Assembly: GCA_028281485.1 (NCBI GenBank) | Contig: JANQJT010000017.1 | Coordinates: 1 to 31,396, forward strand | Source of the DNA: Phycisphaeraceae bacterium | GTDB taxonomy: Bacteria; Planctomycetota; Phycisphaerae; Phycisphaerales; Zrk34 | Direction of reading: 5' to 3' | DNA length: 31,396 nucleotides | Part shown: positions 7,346 through 14,842 of the stretch, piece by piece | Position numbering within the stretch: the first letter of the stretch is position 1 | How the letters are laid out: each line of letters begins with the position of its first letter | Notes under the pieces: generated by a model | The model's database searches: none | Told to the model about the DNA's origin: nothing | What the model saw: the letters and a program-made list of their open reading frames with translations, nothing else | Made by a program: the position numbers and the translations under genes

Positions 7346-7566
7346 GGTAACCACTGACACAGCGTTGTCATCAACGATAATGAACGAAAAAACCCTGGCT
7401 AACACCGGAAAAGACGCCACGACAAATTGGGTCATAACACAAACATTGACGAACTCATCCAAGGACAAAGCGTATTAATGGCATCCCCGTTGCATGGGGA
7501 TCAGCAGACGCAACGGCAGCCAGCAATCGAGGAGAAGGTCCAACGCAGACGAAGGGAGGCGCCGCC

Positions 7567-8580
7567 ATGACAACGACCACCACACAAGAACTGACACCCC
7601 TGGAGCAACTTCGACTCCATCGAAACGTCTCCCGACAGTCGGTCATCACCAAACGCCCGACCGGTGATCAGCGCATCCTCGCCGCCATCCTCGATGACGA
7701 ACCCTTCGACTACATGGACGACCCGGCGTTCGTCGAACCCGACGCCGAGAAGGCCATCTTCGATCCGGCCCACGACCTGCCCCAGCCCAACACCAGCTGG
7801 TACCACCCCGTGATGGACTCGATCGCAGACCCGCGCTCCGCCAAGGGCGTGGTCAACGTCGTGCTCACCAAGGAGCAGGAGCGCGTTCTGTTCCTGCAAT
7901 ACAACTACGCGCGTTACCGCATCGAGCAGCTCCGCCAGGCGTCCGAGGGTGAAACGCTCACCAACGCGTTGGCTGACGAGATCATGGACTGGTACCGCAC
8001 GGCCCGCAACCTGCGCGACCGCATCTCACAGTTCAACCTCGCACTCGTCCTGGCCATGGCCAAGCGCGTGCGCAACAGCGACCTCGACTTCGGCGACCTG
8101 ATCAGCGAGGGCAACATGGCCCTGCTGCGTGCGGTCGACAAGTTCAACGTCTCCAAGGGATTCAAGTTCTCCACCTACGCCTGCCGCGCCATCCTCAAGG
8201 CATTCAGCCGCACCGGCATCAAGCAGACGCAGTACAAGAGCATGTTCCCCACCGACTTCGACCCCGCCATGGAGAAATCCGACCACACCGAGCGCCGCTA
8301 CCGGGCGCACGAAGAAGACTGCGCCGACGAGGTCAAGCGCATCGTGCTCGACAACGACGCGGAGTTGACCGACGTCGAACAGCAGGTGATCGAGCACCGC
8401 TTCGCGCTGAGTCGTACGAGCCAATCGGACGCCGGCCCGATGACCCTGGAACAGGTCGGCAAGCTCGTCGGCCTGACCAAGGAGCGCGTCCGGCAGATTC
8501 AGAACAAGGCGCTGGTCAAGATCCGAAAGACGCTCGAAGACCAGTACCTCGACGGCCCCCACGCCGCCGAACACGCCTGA
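7567..8580 (+). CDS. Divergent RpoD-like sigma-70 factor
   Basis: A 337-residue sigma-70-family factor that would direct RNA polymerase to promoters. An excellent ribosome binding site (AAGGGAGG) lies 7 bases before the ATG. Region 2 is at about residues 150-228: FNLALVLAMAKRV, DLISEGNMALLRAVDKF and GFKFSTYACRAI. Region 4 is at about 265-325, with a helix-turn-helix ending LTKERVRQIQNKALVKIR. The usual FSTYATWWIRQ motif of region 2.3-2.4 here reads FSTYACRAILK, so the Trp pair that melts promoter DNA is absent (Arg207-Ala208). Region 3 is hard to see in the charged stretch 230-260. The first 95 residues match nothing I know. It is not the main housekeeping factor; more likely an alternative sigma with unusual promoters. 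Confidence 0.85.
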   Translation: MTTTTTQELTPLEQLRLHRNVSRQSVITKRPTGDQRILAAILDDEPFDYMDDPAFVEPDAEKAIFDPAHDLPQPNTSWYHPVMDSIADPRSAKGVVNVVLTKEQERVLFLQYNYARYRIEQLRQASEGETLTNALADEIMDWYRTARNLRDRISQFNLALVLAMAKRVRNSDLDFGDLISEGNMALLRAVDKFNVSKGFKFSTYACRAILKAFSRTGIKQTQYKSMFPTDFDPAMEKSDHTERRYRAHEEDCADEVKRIVLDNDAELTDVEQQVIEHRFALSRTSQSDAGPMTLEQVGKLVGLTKERVRQIQNKALVKIRKTLEDQYLDGPHAAEHA

Positions 8581-8630
8581 ACCCCCTACGCCACGCGGCG
8601 TAAGAACAAACACACGACGTCTCTTTCCTC

Positions 8631-8660
8631 CCGCCCCGGTTATCCGGGGCGGTTTTCATT
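8631..8660 (+). terminator. Rho-independent terminator of the sigma factor gene
   Basis: A perfect 9-bp stem CCGCCCCGG (8631-8639) / CCGGGGCGG (8644-8652) with loop TTAT, followed by TTTTCATTT. It lies 50 bases after the stop. Confidence 0.9.
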
Positions 8661-8681
8661 TCTGCAGATTGTGCCCTCCGT

Positions 8682-9296
8682 TCAGCTCACCTTGCGGTAG
8701 ACGATCACGTCCTCGATGCCGTTGTACGTCATCAACAACGCCCCCACCGACGCAACGGAATCGAACAACCGCTCGATCAGCTTCTGCTCACCGGGCCAGG
8801 GAAACGCGTAGATCACATCGAAGTCATCGGGATCGAAGCCCAGCACTTCATATCCGTCCCCCCCGCCGTGCGTCATGATGTTCGCCTCGTCCAGCGCATC
8901 GACCATCGCCTCGTCGGACGCTTGCACGTAAGACCCACAGGCAAAACTGACGACCATCTCGTGATCATCCGCCAGTCGCTCGGCCTCTTCGACCAATGCC
9001 GGCTCGATCTCGATCCCGAACGCATCGAAATCGAACATCGACGCGAGCATCGCCACGATCCCCATCCCGCTGCCCCACTCGCAGAACATGTCGCCCGTGG
9101 CCAGGTCGCGCTGGCACAACTCCAACAGCGCGGTGTAGACGCGCGAAAAATCGCTCGGCACAAACGACGCGTACCCCTCATCCCCGTGACAGCGGAGAAA
9201 CTCTTCGACACGGCTTTGGCCGTCGGCGATCAGCCTTTTGGCCTCGGGGGGAATCACGCCGTCGATCAGATCAAGTTGGATGTTTTCAAGTGACAC
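8682..9296 (-). CDS. SAM-dependent methyltransferase-like protein
   Basis: A 204-residue class I methyltransferase-like protein. Motif I is FCEWGSGMGIVAML (about residues 72-85). The acidic end of strand 2 (FGIEIEP, 92-98), where SAM's ribose is held, and a later strand with DFDVIYAFPWPGEQ, the motif IV position, are also visible. I chose GTG 9296: AGGA lies 7 bases upstream and the protein begins just before the conserved part. A longer frame to 9371 adds an Arg/Cys-rich stretch that does not look like protein. The substrate is unknown. PWPGEQ near motif IV recalls the (D/N)PP(Y/F) pocket of N-methyltransferases only loosely. It is convergent with the sigma factor gene. Confidence 0.75.
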   Translation of the reverse strand: MSLENIQLDLIDGVIPPEAKRLIADGQSRVEEFLRCHGDEGYASFVPSDFSRVYTALLELCQRDLATGDMFCEWGSGMGIVAMLASMFDFDAFGIEIEPALVEEAERLADDHEMVVSFACGSYVQASDEAMVDALDEANIMTHGGGDGYEVLGFDPDDFDVIYAFPWPGEQKLIERLFDSVASVGALLMTYNGIEDVIVYRKVS

Positions 9297-9449
9297 CGGT
9301 GTGTCCTGATTGTCGGCCCGCTCGCGACAAAAGCAAGCGGCGCGGCATCGGCGTTTCGACGGTTTTTGCACGCCTCCCGGCTACCCGTGGGGTAAAATAA
9401 ACCCACCGTGACGCCGCATCCGGCCACGATTTTCCGGACAGAAACGCGC

Positions 9450-9476
9450 CCCCGCAGCCGTCTTTCGGTTGCGGGG
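9450..9476 (+). other. Stable hairpin in the DUF1800 leader
   Basis: CCCCGCA (9450-9456) pairs with TGCGGGG (9470-9476), a G-T pair follows, then CCG/CGG, closing on the loop TCTTT: 11 pairs in all. No T-run follows, so it is not a terminator. It lies about 90 bases before the DUF1800 gene and may stabilise or regulate its mRNA. Confidence 0.45.
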
Positions 9477-9562
9477 CAGTGCCCGATTGACTGTCGACGG
9501 GCAATAAGGACCGTGCCAGTCGCGTTGGTCGAATGTAGATCGATCGCGACGGGAGCCGAAGC

Positions 9563-11044
9563 ATGGCCAACACATCCACGAGCCCGATCAAGCCGGACCG
9601 GTTCGGCTACGCCGAGGCCCAGCACCTGCTCAACCGCGCCGGCTTCGGCGGCAGCTCCCGGCAGATCCAGACGCTGGCGTCGATGGGCCCAGCCGATGCC
9701 GTCGACACGCTCATCGACTTCCCTTCCACGACCGATCTGCCCAAGCCGGACATCGATCCCGATGTGATGCGCCCGCTCACGGACGCCGAGCGGCGCGAAC
9801 GCAACCGCGCCAACCGCAACGGAGACGAAGAAACGCTCGCCCGTTTCCGCGCGATGCGTCAGACCGCCCAGGGCGCCGACCGGCGTCAGTTCGCCAACCT
9901 GCAGCAGTGGTGGGTCGACCGCATGATCACCACGCCCGCGCCGATGCAGGAAAAGCTCACGCTCCTGTGGCACGGACACTTCGCCGTCAACTACCGCGGC
10001 TGCGAAGACGCCTACCTCATCTACCAGCAAAACGAGCTGTTCCGACAGAACGCCAACACCAGCTTCGCCCGCCTCGCCGCGGGCATCGTGCGCGACCCGG
10101 CCATGCTCGTGTTCCTCAACAACGACCGCAACCTCAAGAGCCGACCCAACGAAAACCTCGCACGCGAACTGATGGAGCTGTTCACCCTCGGCGTCGGCCA
10201 ATACACCGAGAACGACATCAAGCAGGGCGCACGCGCCCTGACCGGTTACACGCGCAACGACAACGACTTCCGCTTCAACTCCGGCCAGCACGACACCGGC
10301 AACAAGACCATCCTCGGCAAGACCGGCCCGTTCAACGGCGACCAGTTCGTCAACATCTGCCTCGCACAAAACGCCTGCCCCCAGTTCATCGCCTTCAAGA
10401 TCTACAAACACTTCGTCGCCGACGTGGCCAAGCCCAACGACGCCGACCCCGACCAGAAGCGCGTGATCCTCAAGATCGCCGCCGACCTGCGACGCCGCGA
10501 CTACGACCTCAAGCCCGTCCTGCGCAGGCTGCTGCTGAGCGAACACTTCTACGACCCGTCCGTGCGCGGCACGAAGATCAAGAGCCCCGTCGAACTGACC
10601 GTCGGCACCATCCGCGCCCTGGCTACGCCCCAGCGCAGCGGACGGCTCCTCCTCGACGCCCTGCGCATGATGGGCCAGGAACCGCTCAACCCGCCCAACG
10701 TCGCCGGCTGGCCCGGCGGCCGCACCTGGATCAACACCTCCACCCTCTTCATCCGACAGAACCTCGCCACCTACCTCATCACCGGCAAGCCCCCGTTCGA
10801 CACCGGCTGGACCCGCAAGCAGATCAACTACGACGCGACGGCGCTGATCGAAGACATCAAGAACCCCACGCCGCAGGCCGTGGTCGATCGCCTGCTCGCC
10901 CTGCTGCTCGGCGGCGCCGCCCGACCCGAGAACCGCGCTGCGCTGCTCGCGTTCCTCAAAGATCACAACAACCGCATCACCAACGACACGCTCATCGCTT
11001 TGCTCTGTCTGATCACCGCCATGCCGGAGTATCAGCTGTGCTGA
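9563..11044 (+). CDS. DUF1800 family protein
   Basis: A 493-residue DUF1800 protein. Typical stretches run from EAQHLLNRAGFGGSSRQI near the start, through WWVDRMITTPAPMQEKLTLLWHGHF and NENLARELMELFTLGVG, to ALRMMGQEPLNPPNVAGWPGG near residue 380. The family's biochemical role is not known. Its members are nearly always encoded next to a DUF1501 protein and are abundant in planctomycetes. It ends 25 bases before the DUF1501 gene, so the pair is co-transcribed. Unlike its partner it shows no N-terminal signal, which suggests it either stays inside or travels with the partner. Start ATG 9563 has GGGAG upstream. The family assignment is firm; the function is open. Confidence 0.9.
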   Translation: MANTSTSPIKPDRFGYAEAQHLLNRAGFGGSSRQIQTLASMGPADAVDTLIDFPSTTDLPKPDIDPDVMRPLTDAERRERNRANRNGDEETLARFRAMRQTAQGADRRQFANLQQWWVDRMITTPAPMQEKLTLLWHGHFAVNYRGCEDAYLIYQQNELFRQNANTSFARLAAGIVRDPAMLVFLNNDRNLKSRPNENLARELMELFTLGVGQYTENDIKQGARALTGYTRNDNDFRFNSGQHDTGNKTILGKTGPFNGDQFVNICLAQNACPQFIAFKIYKHFVADVAKPNDADPDQKRVILKIAADLRRRDYDLKPVLRRLLLSEHFYDPSVRGTKIKSPVELTVGTIRALATPQRSGRLLLDALRMMGQEPLNPPNVAGWPGGRTWINTSTLFIRQNLATYLITGKPPFDTGWTRKQINYDATALIEDIKNPTPQAVVDRLLALLLGGAARPENRAALLAFLKDHNNRITNDTLIALLCLITAMPEYQLC

Positions 11045-11069
11045 TCCGTGGCCCAATCGGAGTGCCGAC

Positions 11070-12371
11070 ATGACCGACAACGCCTACACCCGACGCGTCT
11101 TCCTCCAGCGATCGCTGGCCATGATCTCCGCCACCGGCACGCTGCCGCTGTTCCTGCAGCGCTCGGCGTTCGCCATCGACAACCCGCTCGATGCGCCGCT
11201 GACGTCGAGTCGGCCCGGCGTGCCCGACGACCGCATCCTCGTCGTCGTCCAACTCGGCGGCGGCAACGACGGGCTGAACACCGTCGTGCCCTACGCCGAC
11301 AGCGCCTACCACAACGCCCGACCCTACATCGGCATCAAGGAAAACCAGGTCATCAAGCTCGACACGCACGGCAAGACCGACGGCTTCGGCCTGCACCCGT
11401 CGCTGGGCCCGCTCAAAGACCTCTACGACGAGGGCCTCGTCTCCATCCTCCAGGGCGTCGGCTACCCCAACCCCAACCGCTCGCACTTCAAGAGCATGGA
11501 CATCTGGCACACCGCCAGCCCCGAGACCGGCGGGCAGGGCAACGGCTGGATCGGTCGCTACTTCGACAACACCTGCGCCGGCGAACCCGAAGCCAACGCC
11601 TGCATCGCCATCGGCGACAAGGCCCCGCTGGCCACCTACGGCGAGAAGATCTCACCCATCGCCTTCGATGACGCCAACCTCTTCCGCTGGGTCGGCAGCG
11701 AGCTACACCCGGACCTGGCCAAGAGCTACGACCAGATCAACCGGGCCGGCCAGGACGCGACCGCCGACCCCGACAGCCCCGCCGCCTTCCTCACACGCAC
11801 CGCGCTGGACGCGCAGGTCTCCAGCGAGAAGATCCGCTCGGCCATGGCCAAGCCCGCCGAGCAGAGCTACCCCAACTCGCGCCTCGCGCGATCGCTGAAG
11901 ATGATCTCCGCGATGATCCGCGCCGAGCTGGGCACGCGCGTCTACTACGCATCCATGAGCGGCTTCGACACGCACGCCGGCCAGCTCGGCAATCACAACC
12001 GCCTGATGCGCGACTTCGCCGGCGCCGTGACCGCTTTCTACAAGGACCTGAAGAAACAGGGCAACGCCTCGCGCGTCTGCATCCTCACCTTCAGCGAGTT
12101 CGGCCGACGCGTGAAACAGAACGCCTCCGGCGGTACCGATCACGGCACGGCCGCCCCGATGTTCATGATCGGCGACATGGTCAACCCCGGCCTGCTCGGT
12201 CGTCAGCCCTCGCTGACCCAGCTCGATAGCAACGGTGACCTGAAATACAACGTCGACTTCCGCCAGGCCTACGCCGCGGTGATCGACCGGTGGATGGGCG
12301 CCGACTCCAAGGCCGTGCTCGGGCGTTCGTTCAAGCACGTGCCGATCTTCAACCCGAAGAAGCTGGCGTGA
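11070..12371 (+). CDS. DUF1501 family protein with Tat signal
   Basis: A 433-residue DUF1501 protein. The N-terminus has a twin-arginine export motif (TRRVFLQR) followed by a hydrophobic stretch ending SAFA, so it is probably exported folded. The body has the features of this alkaline-phosphatase/sulfatase-like family: VVVQLGGGNDGLNTVVPY near 58-75, HPSLGPLKDLYDEG, GFDTHAGQLGNHNRL, TFSEFGRRVKQN and GGTDHGTAAP. The Asp and His residues in the last three could bind metal, as in alkaline phosphatases. It forms a two-gene operon with the DUF1800 gene. Members are often tied in planctomycetes to large surface or cytochrome proteins, but none lies nearby. Confidence 0.9.
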   Translation: MTDNAYTRRVFLQRSLAMISATGTLPLFLQRSAFAIDNPLDAPLTSSRPGVPDDRILVVVQLGGGNDGLNTVVPYADSAYHNARPYIGIKENQVIKLDTHGKTDGFGLHPSLGPLKDLYDEGLVSILQGVGYPNPNRSHFKSMDIWHTASPETGGQGNGWIGRYFDNTCAGEPEANACIAIGDKAPLATYGEKISPIAFDDANLFRWVGSELHPDLAKSYDQINRAGQDATADPDSPAAFLTRTALDAQVSSEKIRSAMAKPAEQSYPNSRLARSLKMISAMIRAELGTRVYYASMSGFDTHAGQLGNHNRLMRDFAGAVTAFYKDLKKQGNASRVCILTFSEFGRRVKQNASGGTDHGTAAPMFMIGDMVNPGLLGRQPSLTQLDSNGDLKYNVDFRQAYAAVIDRWMGADSKAVLGRSFKHVPIFNPKKLA

Positions 12372-12378
12372 GCCGCAC

Positions 12379-12410
12379 GCGTTGTATCTTTAAGGCGTTG
12401 TATCTTTAAG
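12379..12410. repeat. 16-bp tandem duplication
   Basis: GCGTTGTATCTTTAAG occurs twice in direct succession (12379-12394, 12395-12410) between the convergent DUF1501 and sppA genes. Both copies are identical, so the duplication is probably recent. Confidence 0.85.
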
Positions 12411-12418
12411 ACAAAGAC

Positions 12419-13567
12419 TCAGGGGCGGTACAGGTACATCATCTCCAGCGTGGTCAGCTCGTTGACCATCTGGCGGATGTCCTTGGCGTCGAAGTCCAGG
12501 TCGGGCATCTCGACGATCGGATCGCTCTTGGCCCCGGCCAGCATGCTCAGCAAGCCCGGCGCCCGCACCCAGTATCGCACCACCGGCGCGTCGTCGGCCA
12601 GGTTGGCCTCCTTGCGGGCGTGCGCGATCGCGTCTTCCAGGTAACCGACCTCGTCGATCAGCTTCAGCTCCGCGGCCCGCTCGTTCATGTACACGTTGCC
12701 CGTTGTGACCTCGGCGAACTGCCGCTCGGTCATGCCGCCTTCCTTGACGCGACCCTTGTGCACGATGTCCTTGAACCGCACGTGCATCGCGTTCAGCAGC
12801 TTGGTCACGTCGGCCACGTCGTGCTCGTTCCAGTCGCGGAACACGTTGTTGGCCGTGTCCTTGTCGGGCGAGGAGTCCGCCTCGATCACCTGCCACTTGA
12901 TGCCCAGCTTGTCTTCCATCAAACCGCGCATCGTCGGCACCTGAGCCAGCACACCGATCGAGCCGCTGATCCCCGAGGGCGAGCCGAAGATGTAGTCGGC
13001 ATGGCAGGAGACGTAGTAACCGCCGCTGGCGGTGACGTGGCCGTAGCTTGCGATGATGGGCACATCGGGTCGGGCGTCGCGCAGGCGTTGGAAGTCGTGG
13101 TACATCCGTTCGCTGGCGCCGACCGTGCCGCCGCCGGATTCGACGTGGATCACCACGGCCCCGATCGTCTCGTCTGCGATCGCCTCGTCCACCGCCAGGC
13201 GGATGAACTCGGCGGTGCCCTCTTCGATCATGCCGTAGACGGGGATGATGGCGATGGCGTTCTCACCCATGCCCTCGGCGTAGGTTTCCGCGTAGACCGG
13301 GCCGGCCTGTGCCGCGACCATCAGGATGCCCGCGTAAAACCCGATGAACACACCCACGCCGAGCACCAGGATCAAAGTCCACGACGCCACGGCGATGCGT
13401 GTCATGGTCTTGAAGAAGCTCGGCTTGGGCGCCTGCGGCGCGACCTGGGCGTACTGGTAGCCCCCGCCGGGCGGCGGCGGCGCGGGCGCGGCGTACACGC
13501 CCTGCGGGTTCACCGGCGGACGCTGGGAGTTGTCGGGTTGCGGTGGTTGCTGCGGGGTCTCATTCAT
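12419..13567 (-). CDS. sppA: Signal peptide peptidase SppA (S49)
   Basis: A 382-residue membrane-anchored serine protease of family S49, which degrades cleaved signal peptides and other membrane-associated peptides. The order is a Pro/Gln-rich cytoplasmic tail (1-50), one membrane segment (about 57-87), then the protease domain outside. The catalytic Ser181 lies in VTASGGYYVS and the GSIGV strand follows at 202-206. Lys236, in SSPDKD, takes the place of the general base found in the family's KD motif. ESGGGTVGASE near 143-153 matches the oxyanion region. The length fits the short, single-domain SppA type. GAGGTGA upstream supports the ATG at 13567. It is divergent from larC, with 148 bases between them. 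Proline-rich tails like this are common in planctomycete SppA. Confidence 0.9.
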   Translation of the reverse strand: MNETPQQPPQPDNSQRPPVNPQGVYAAPAPPPPGGGYQYAQVAPQAPKPSFFKTMTRIAVASWTLILVLGVGVFIGFYAGILMVAAQAGPVYAETYAEGMGENAIAIIPVYGMIEEGTAEFIRLAVDEAIADETIGAVVIHVESGGGTVGASERMYHDFQRLRDARPDVPIIASYGHVTASGGYYVSCHADYIFGSPSGISGSIGVLAQVPTMRGLMEDKLGIKWQVIEADSSPDKDTANNVFRDWNEHDVADVTKLLNAMHVRFKDIVHKGRVKEGGMTERQFAEVTTGNVYMNERAAELKLIDEVGYLEDAIAHARKEANLADDAPVVRYWVRAPGLLSMLAGAKSDPIVEMPDLDFDAKDIRQMVNELTTLEMMYLYRP

Positions 13568-13715
13568 CGTCGGTCACCTCGGGGGTGTAAAAGGTCCGGG
13601 AAGATGGTCGGCTTATCGGCTATTTGGATGACCATTGTAACTGCCGAGTTGCGACAATCCACAATCGCGCCGCATTCGACTGGCTTTCACGGGCGAGCGG
13701 CCCTAACCTTCCGGC

Positions 13716-14459
13716 ATGCCGCACCACCTGCACATCGATCCGTTCGCCGGCATCGCCGGTGACATGTTTCTCGGCGCCGCGATCGACCTGGGCGTCGAAT
13801 TCGACAGGGTCCGCGCCGCGTTCGCACCGGCCACGCTGGCGCTGCCCTACGAGCTGACCGCCGACCGCGTAGTGCGCAGCGGCATCAGCGGCATCGACTT
13901 CCGCGTTCACGTCGAACAAACACACACTCACGCCCATCACCACACGGGTTACAAGGACCTGCTGACGGTGATCGATCAGATCGATGCGCCCGACCGCGCC
14001 AAGCAGCGAGCCCGGCGCATCGTAACAACGCTGGCCGAGGCCGAGGCCGCGGTGCACAACATCGACATCGACAAGGTTCACTTCCACGAGGTCGGCGCGG
14101 TCGATTCGATCATCGATCTGATCGGCGCCGCGGTGGCGATGGACATCCTCGACGTCAACACGATCAGCTGCGCGCCGCTGCCGATGGGCCACGGCACGGT
14201 CAAGTGCGCGCACGGCGTCATGCCCCTACCCGCCCCCGCCACCGCTCACATCCTCACCGGCGTGCCCACCTACGGCGTCGACCGGGAGTGCGAAACCGTC
14301 ACCCCGTCCGGAGCCGCGATCGTCAAGGCGTTGGCAGATTCGTTCGAGCCTCAACCGCCCATGCAGATCGAACGCACCGGCTATGGCGCAGGCGATCGCG
14401 ACGATCCCGACATCGCCAATCTCCTGCGACTCCAACTCGGATCGCGCATCGAACTGTGA
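13716..14459 (+). CDS. larC: LarC, N-terminal (LarC1) part only
   Basis: A 247-residue LarC. LarC inserts nickel into the pincer cofactor of lactate racemase and related enzymes. Matches include HIDPFAGIAGDMFLGA at the start, a His-rich stretch (HTHAHHH, about 70-76) that could hold metal, VHFHEVGAVDSIIDLIGAA, LPMGHGTVKCAHGVMPLPAPA and ETVTPSGAAIVKAL. The protein ends just after DIANLLRLQLG, the point where the LarC2 half, which carries CTP-dependent nickel insertion, normally follows. No LarC2-like frame was found downstream. In Lactobacillus plantarum the two halves are joined by a programmed frameshift at this same place. larA, larB and larE are not nearby. No clear ribosome binding site precedes the ATG. 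Confidence 0.85.
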   Translation: MPHHLHIDPFAGIAGDMFLGAAIDLGVEFDRVRAAFAPATLALPYELTADRVVRSGISGIDFRVHVEQTHTHAHHHTGYKDLLTVIDQIDAPDRAKQRARRIVTTLAEAEAAVHNIDIDKVHFHEVGAVDSIIDLIGAAVAMDILDVNTISCAPLPMGHGTVKCAHGVMPLPAPATAHILTGVPTYGVDRECETVTPSGAAIVKALADSFEPQPPMQIERTGYGAGDRDDPDIANLLRLQLGSRIEL

Positions 14460-14490
14460 TGTGACCAACGCGTTCCACATAAAAAGAACA

Positions 14491-14513
14491 CAGCCCACCG
14501 AGACGGCGGGCTG
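14491..14513. terminator. Hairpin terminator after larC
   Basis: CAGCCC/GGGCTG and CCG/CGG pair around the loop AGA with one A-C mismatch. On the plus strand only GGTTCCTT follows; on the minus strand TGTTCTTTTT follows. It could end transcripts from both sides, but is weak for larC. Confidence 0.5.
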
Positions 14514-14722
14514 GTTCCTTCCCACGTGCTGGATAGTCCCCCATCACACACGAATCAACAAAGCAACGGGCCAAACACTACCAATCGTCGCGGTTCGGCG
14601 CGCAAAAAAAACGCAACGAACCACGCGGAACGGCACTCGCCACTTTCCCAACCCTGCAGTCGGCTTCCCAAGGGTCAGCAGATAAGGCCCAGAAAACGGG
14701 CCCGCAAACTCGATCCCGCCAA

Positions 14723-14748
14723 GAAAAAAGCGAGTCGATTCTCGGCTC
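14723..14748 (-). terminator. Terminator of the PEP-CTERM block
   Basis: On the minus strand GAGCCGA and TCGACTC pair (7 positions, one mismatch) around GAA, followed by GC and six T. It lies 54 bases after the stop of the TIGR03790-type gene and is nearly identical to the terminator at 18370-18395. Confidence 0.7.
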
Positions 14749-14791
14749 ACTTCCCACCCCATCTACCCGAAATATGCAACCTCAAACCGCC

Positions 14792-14842
14792 CCGGTCAAA
14801 ATTAATCTGACACCACTTTTCCGGCCAAACTCATTCTGACAC
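14792..14842 (-). mobile_element. Two IS21-like end repeats (solo IS end)
   Basis: On the minus strand two 22-base direct repeats begin GTGTCAGA and end CCGG (14842-14821 and 14813-14792). They agree at 18 of 22 positions and are 7 bases apart. IS21-family elements carry such multiple repeats, starting TGTCA, at each end as transposase-binding sites. The terminus would be at about 14841, with the element body extending left. No istA or istB frame and no matching opposite end were found, so this is a remnant. The repeats code for the last residues of the overlapping gene. Confidence 0.5.

Larger units (their letters stand above)
6940..7566. other. Non-coding stretch before the sigma factor gene
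   Basis: About 630 bases between divergent mraZ and the sigma factor gene. One long minus-strand frame (7019-7468) exists, but its product is Cys-rich, has no family features and no ribosome binding site, and I reject it. Several short inverted repeats occur: CGATTGT/ACAATCG near 7139-7154, TTGCC/GGCAA near 7158-7172, and the long hairpin at 7207-7258. The amount of possible structure suggests a leader RNA or regulatory region for the gene to the right. Confidence 0.5.
14460..14801. other. Spacer between larC and the PEP-CTERM genes
   Basis: About 340 bases without a credible gene, between genes whose 3' ends face each other. It contains a hairpin just after larC (14491-14513), an inverted repeat (GGTTCG 14592-14597, CGAACC 14617-14622) with eight A in its loop, and a minus-strand terminator (14723-14748). 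At its right border is the outer of two IS-like repeats (14792-14813). It may hold the decayed body of an insertion element, but no transposase fragment is visible. Confidence 0.5.

Noticed and set aside
7019..7468. Minus-strand open frame of 149 codons before the sigma factor gene
   Set aside because: No ribosome binding site, Cys-rich composition unlike the surrounding genes, no recognisable motif, and it overlaps inverted repeats.
9296..9371. Longer N-terminus for the methyltransferase
   Set aside because: The extra 25 residues are Arg/Cys-rich, and the GTG at 9296 has a good ribosome binding site just before the conserved part.
14383..14685. Plus-strand frame after larC as a possible LarC2 half
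   Set aside because: Its translation has none of the LarC2 features such as NIDDM or KKGRPG and is Arg/Thr-rich noise.
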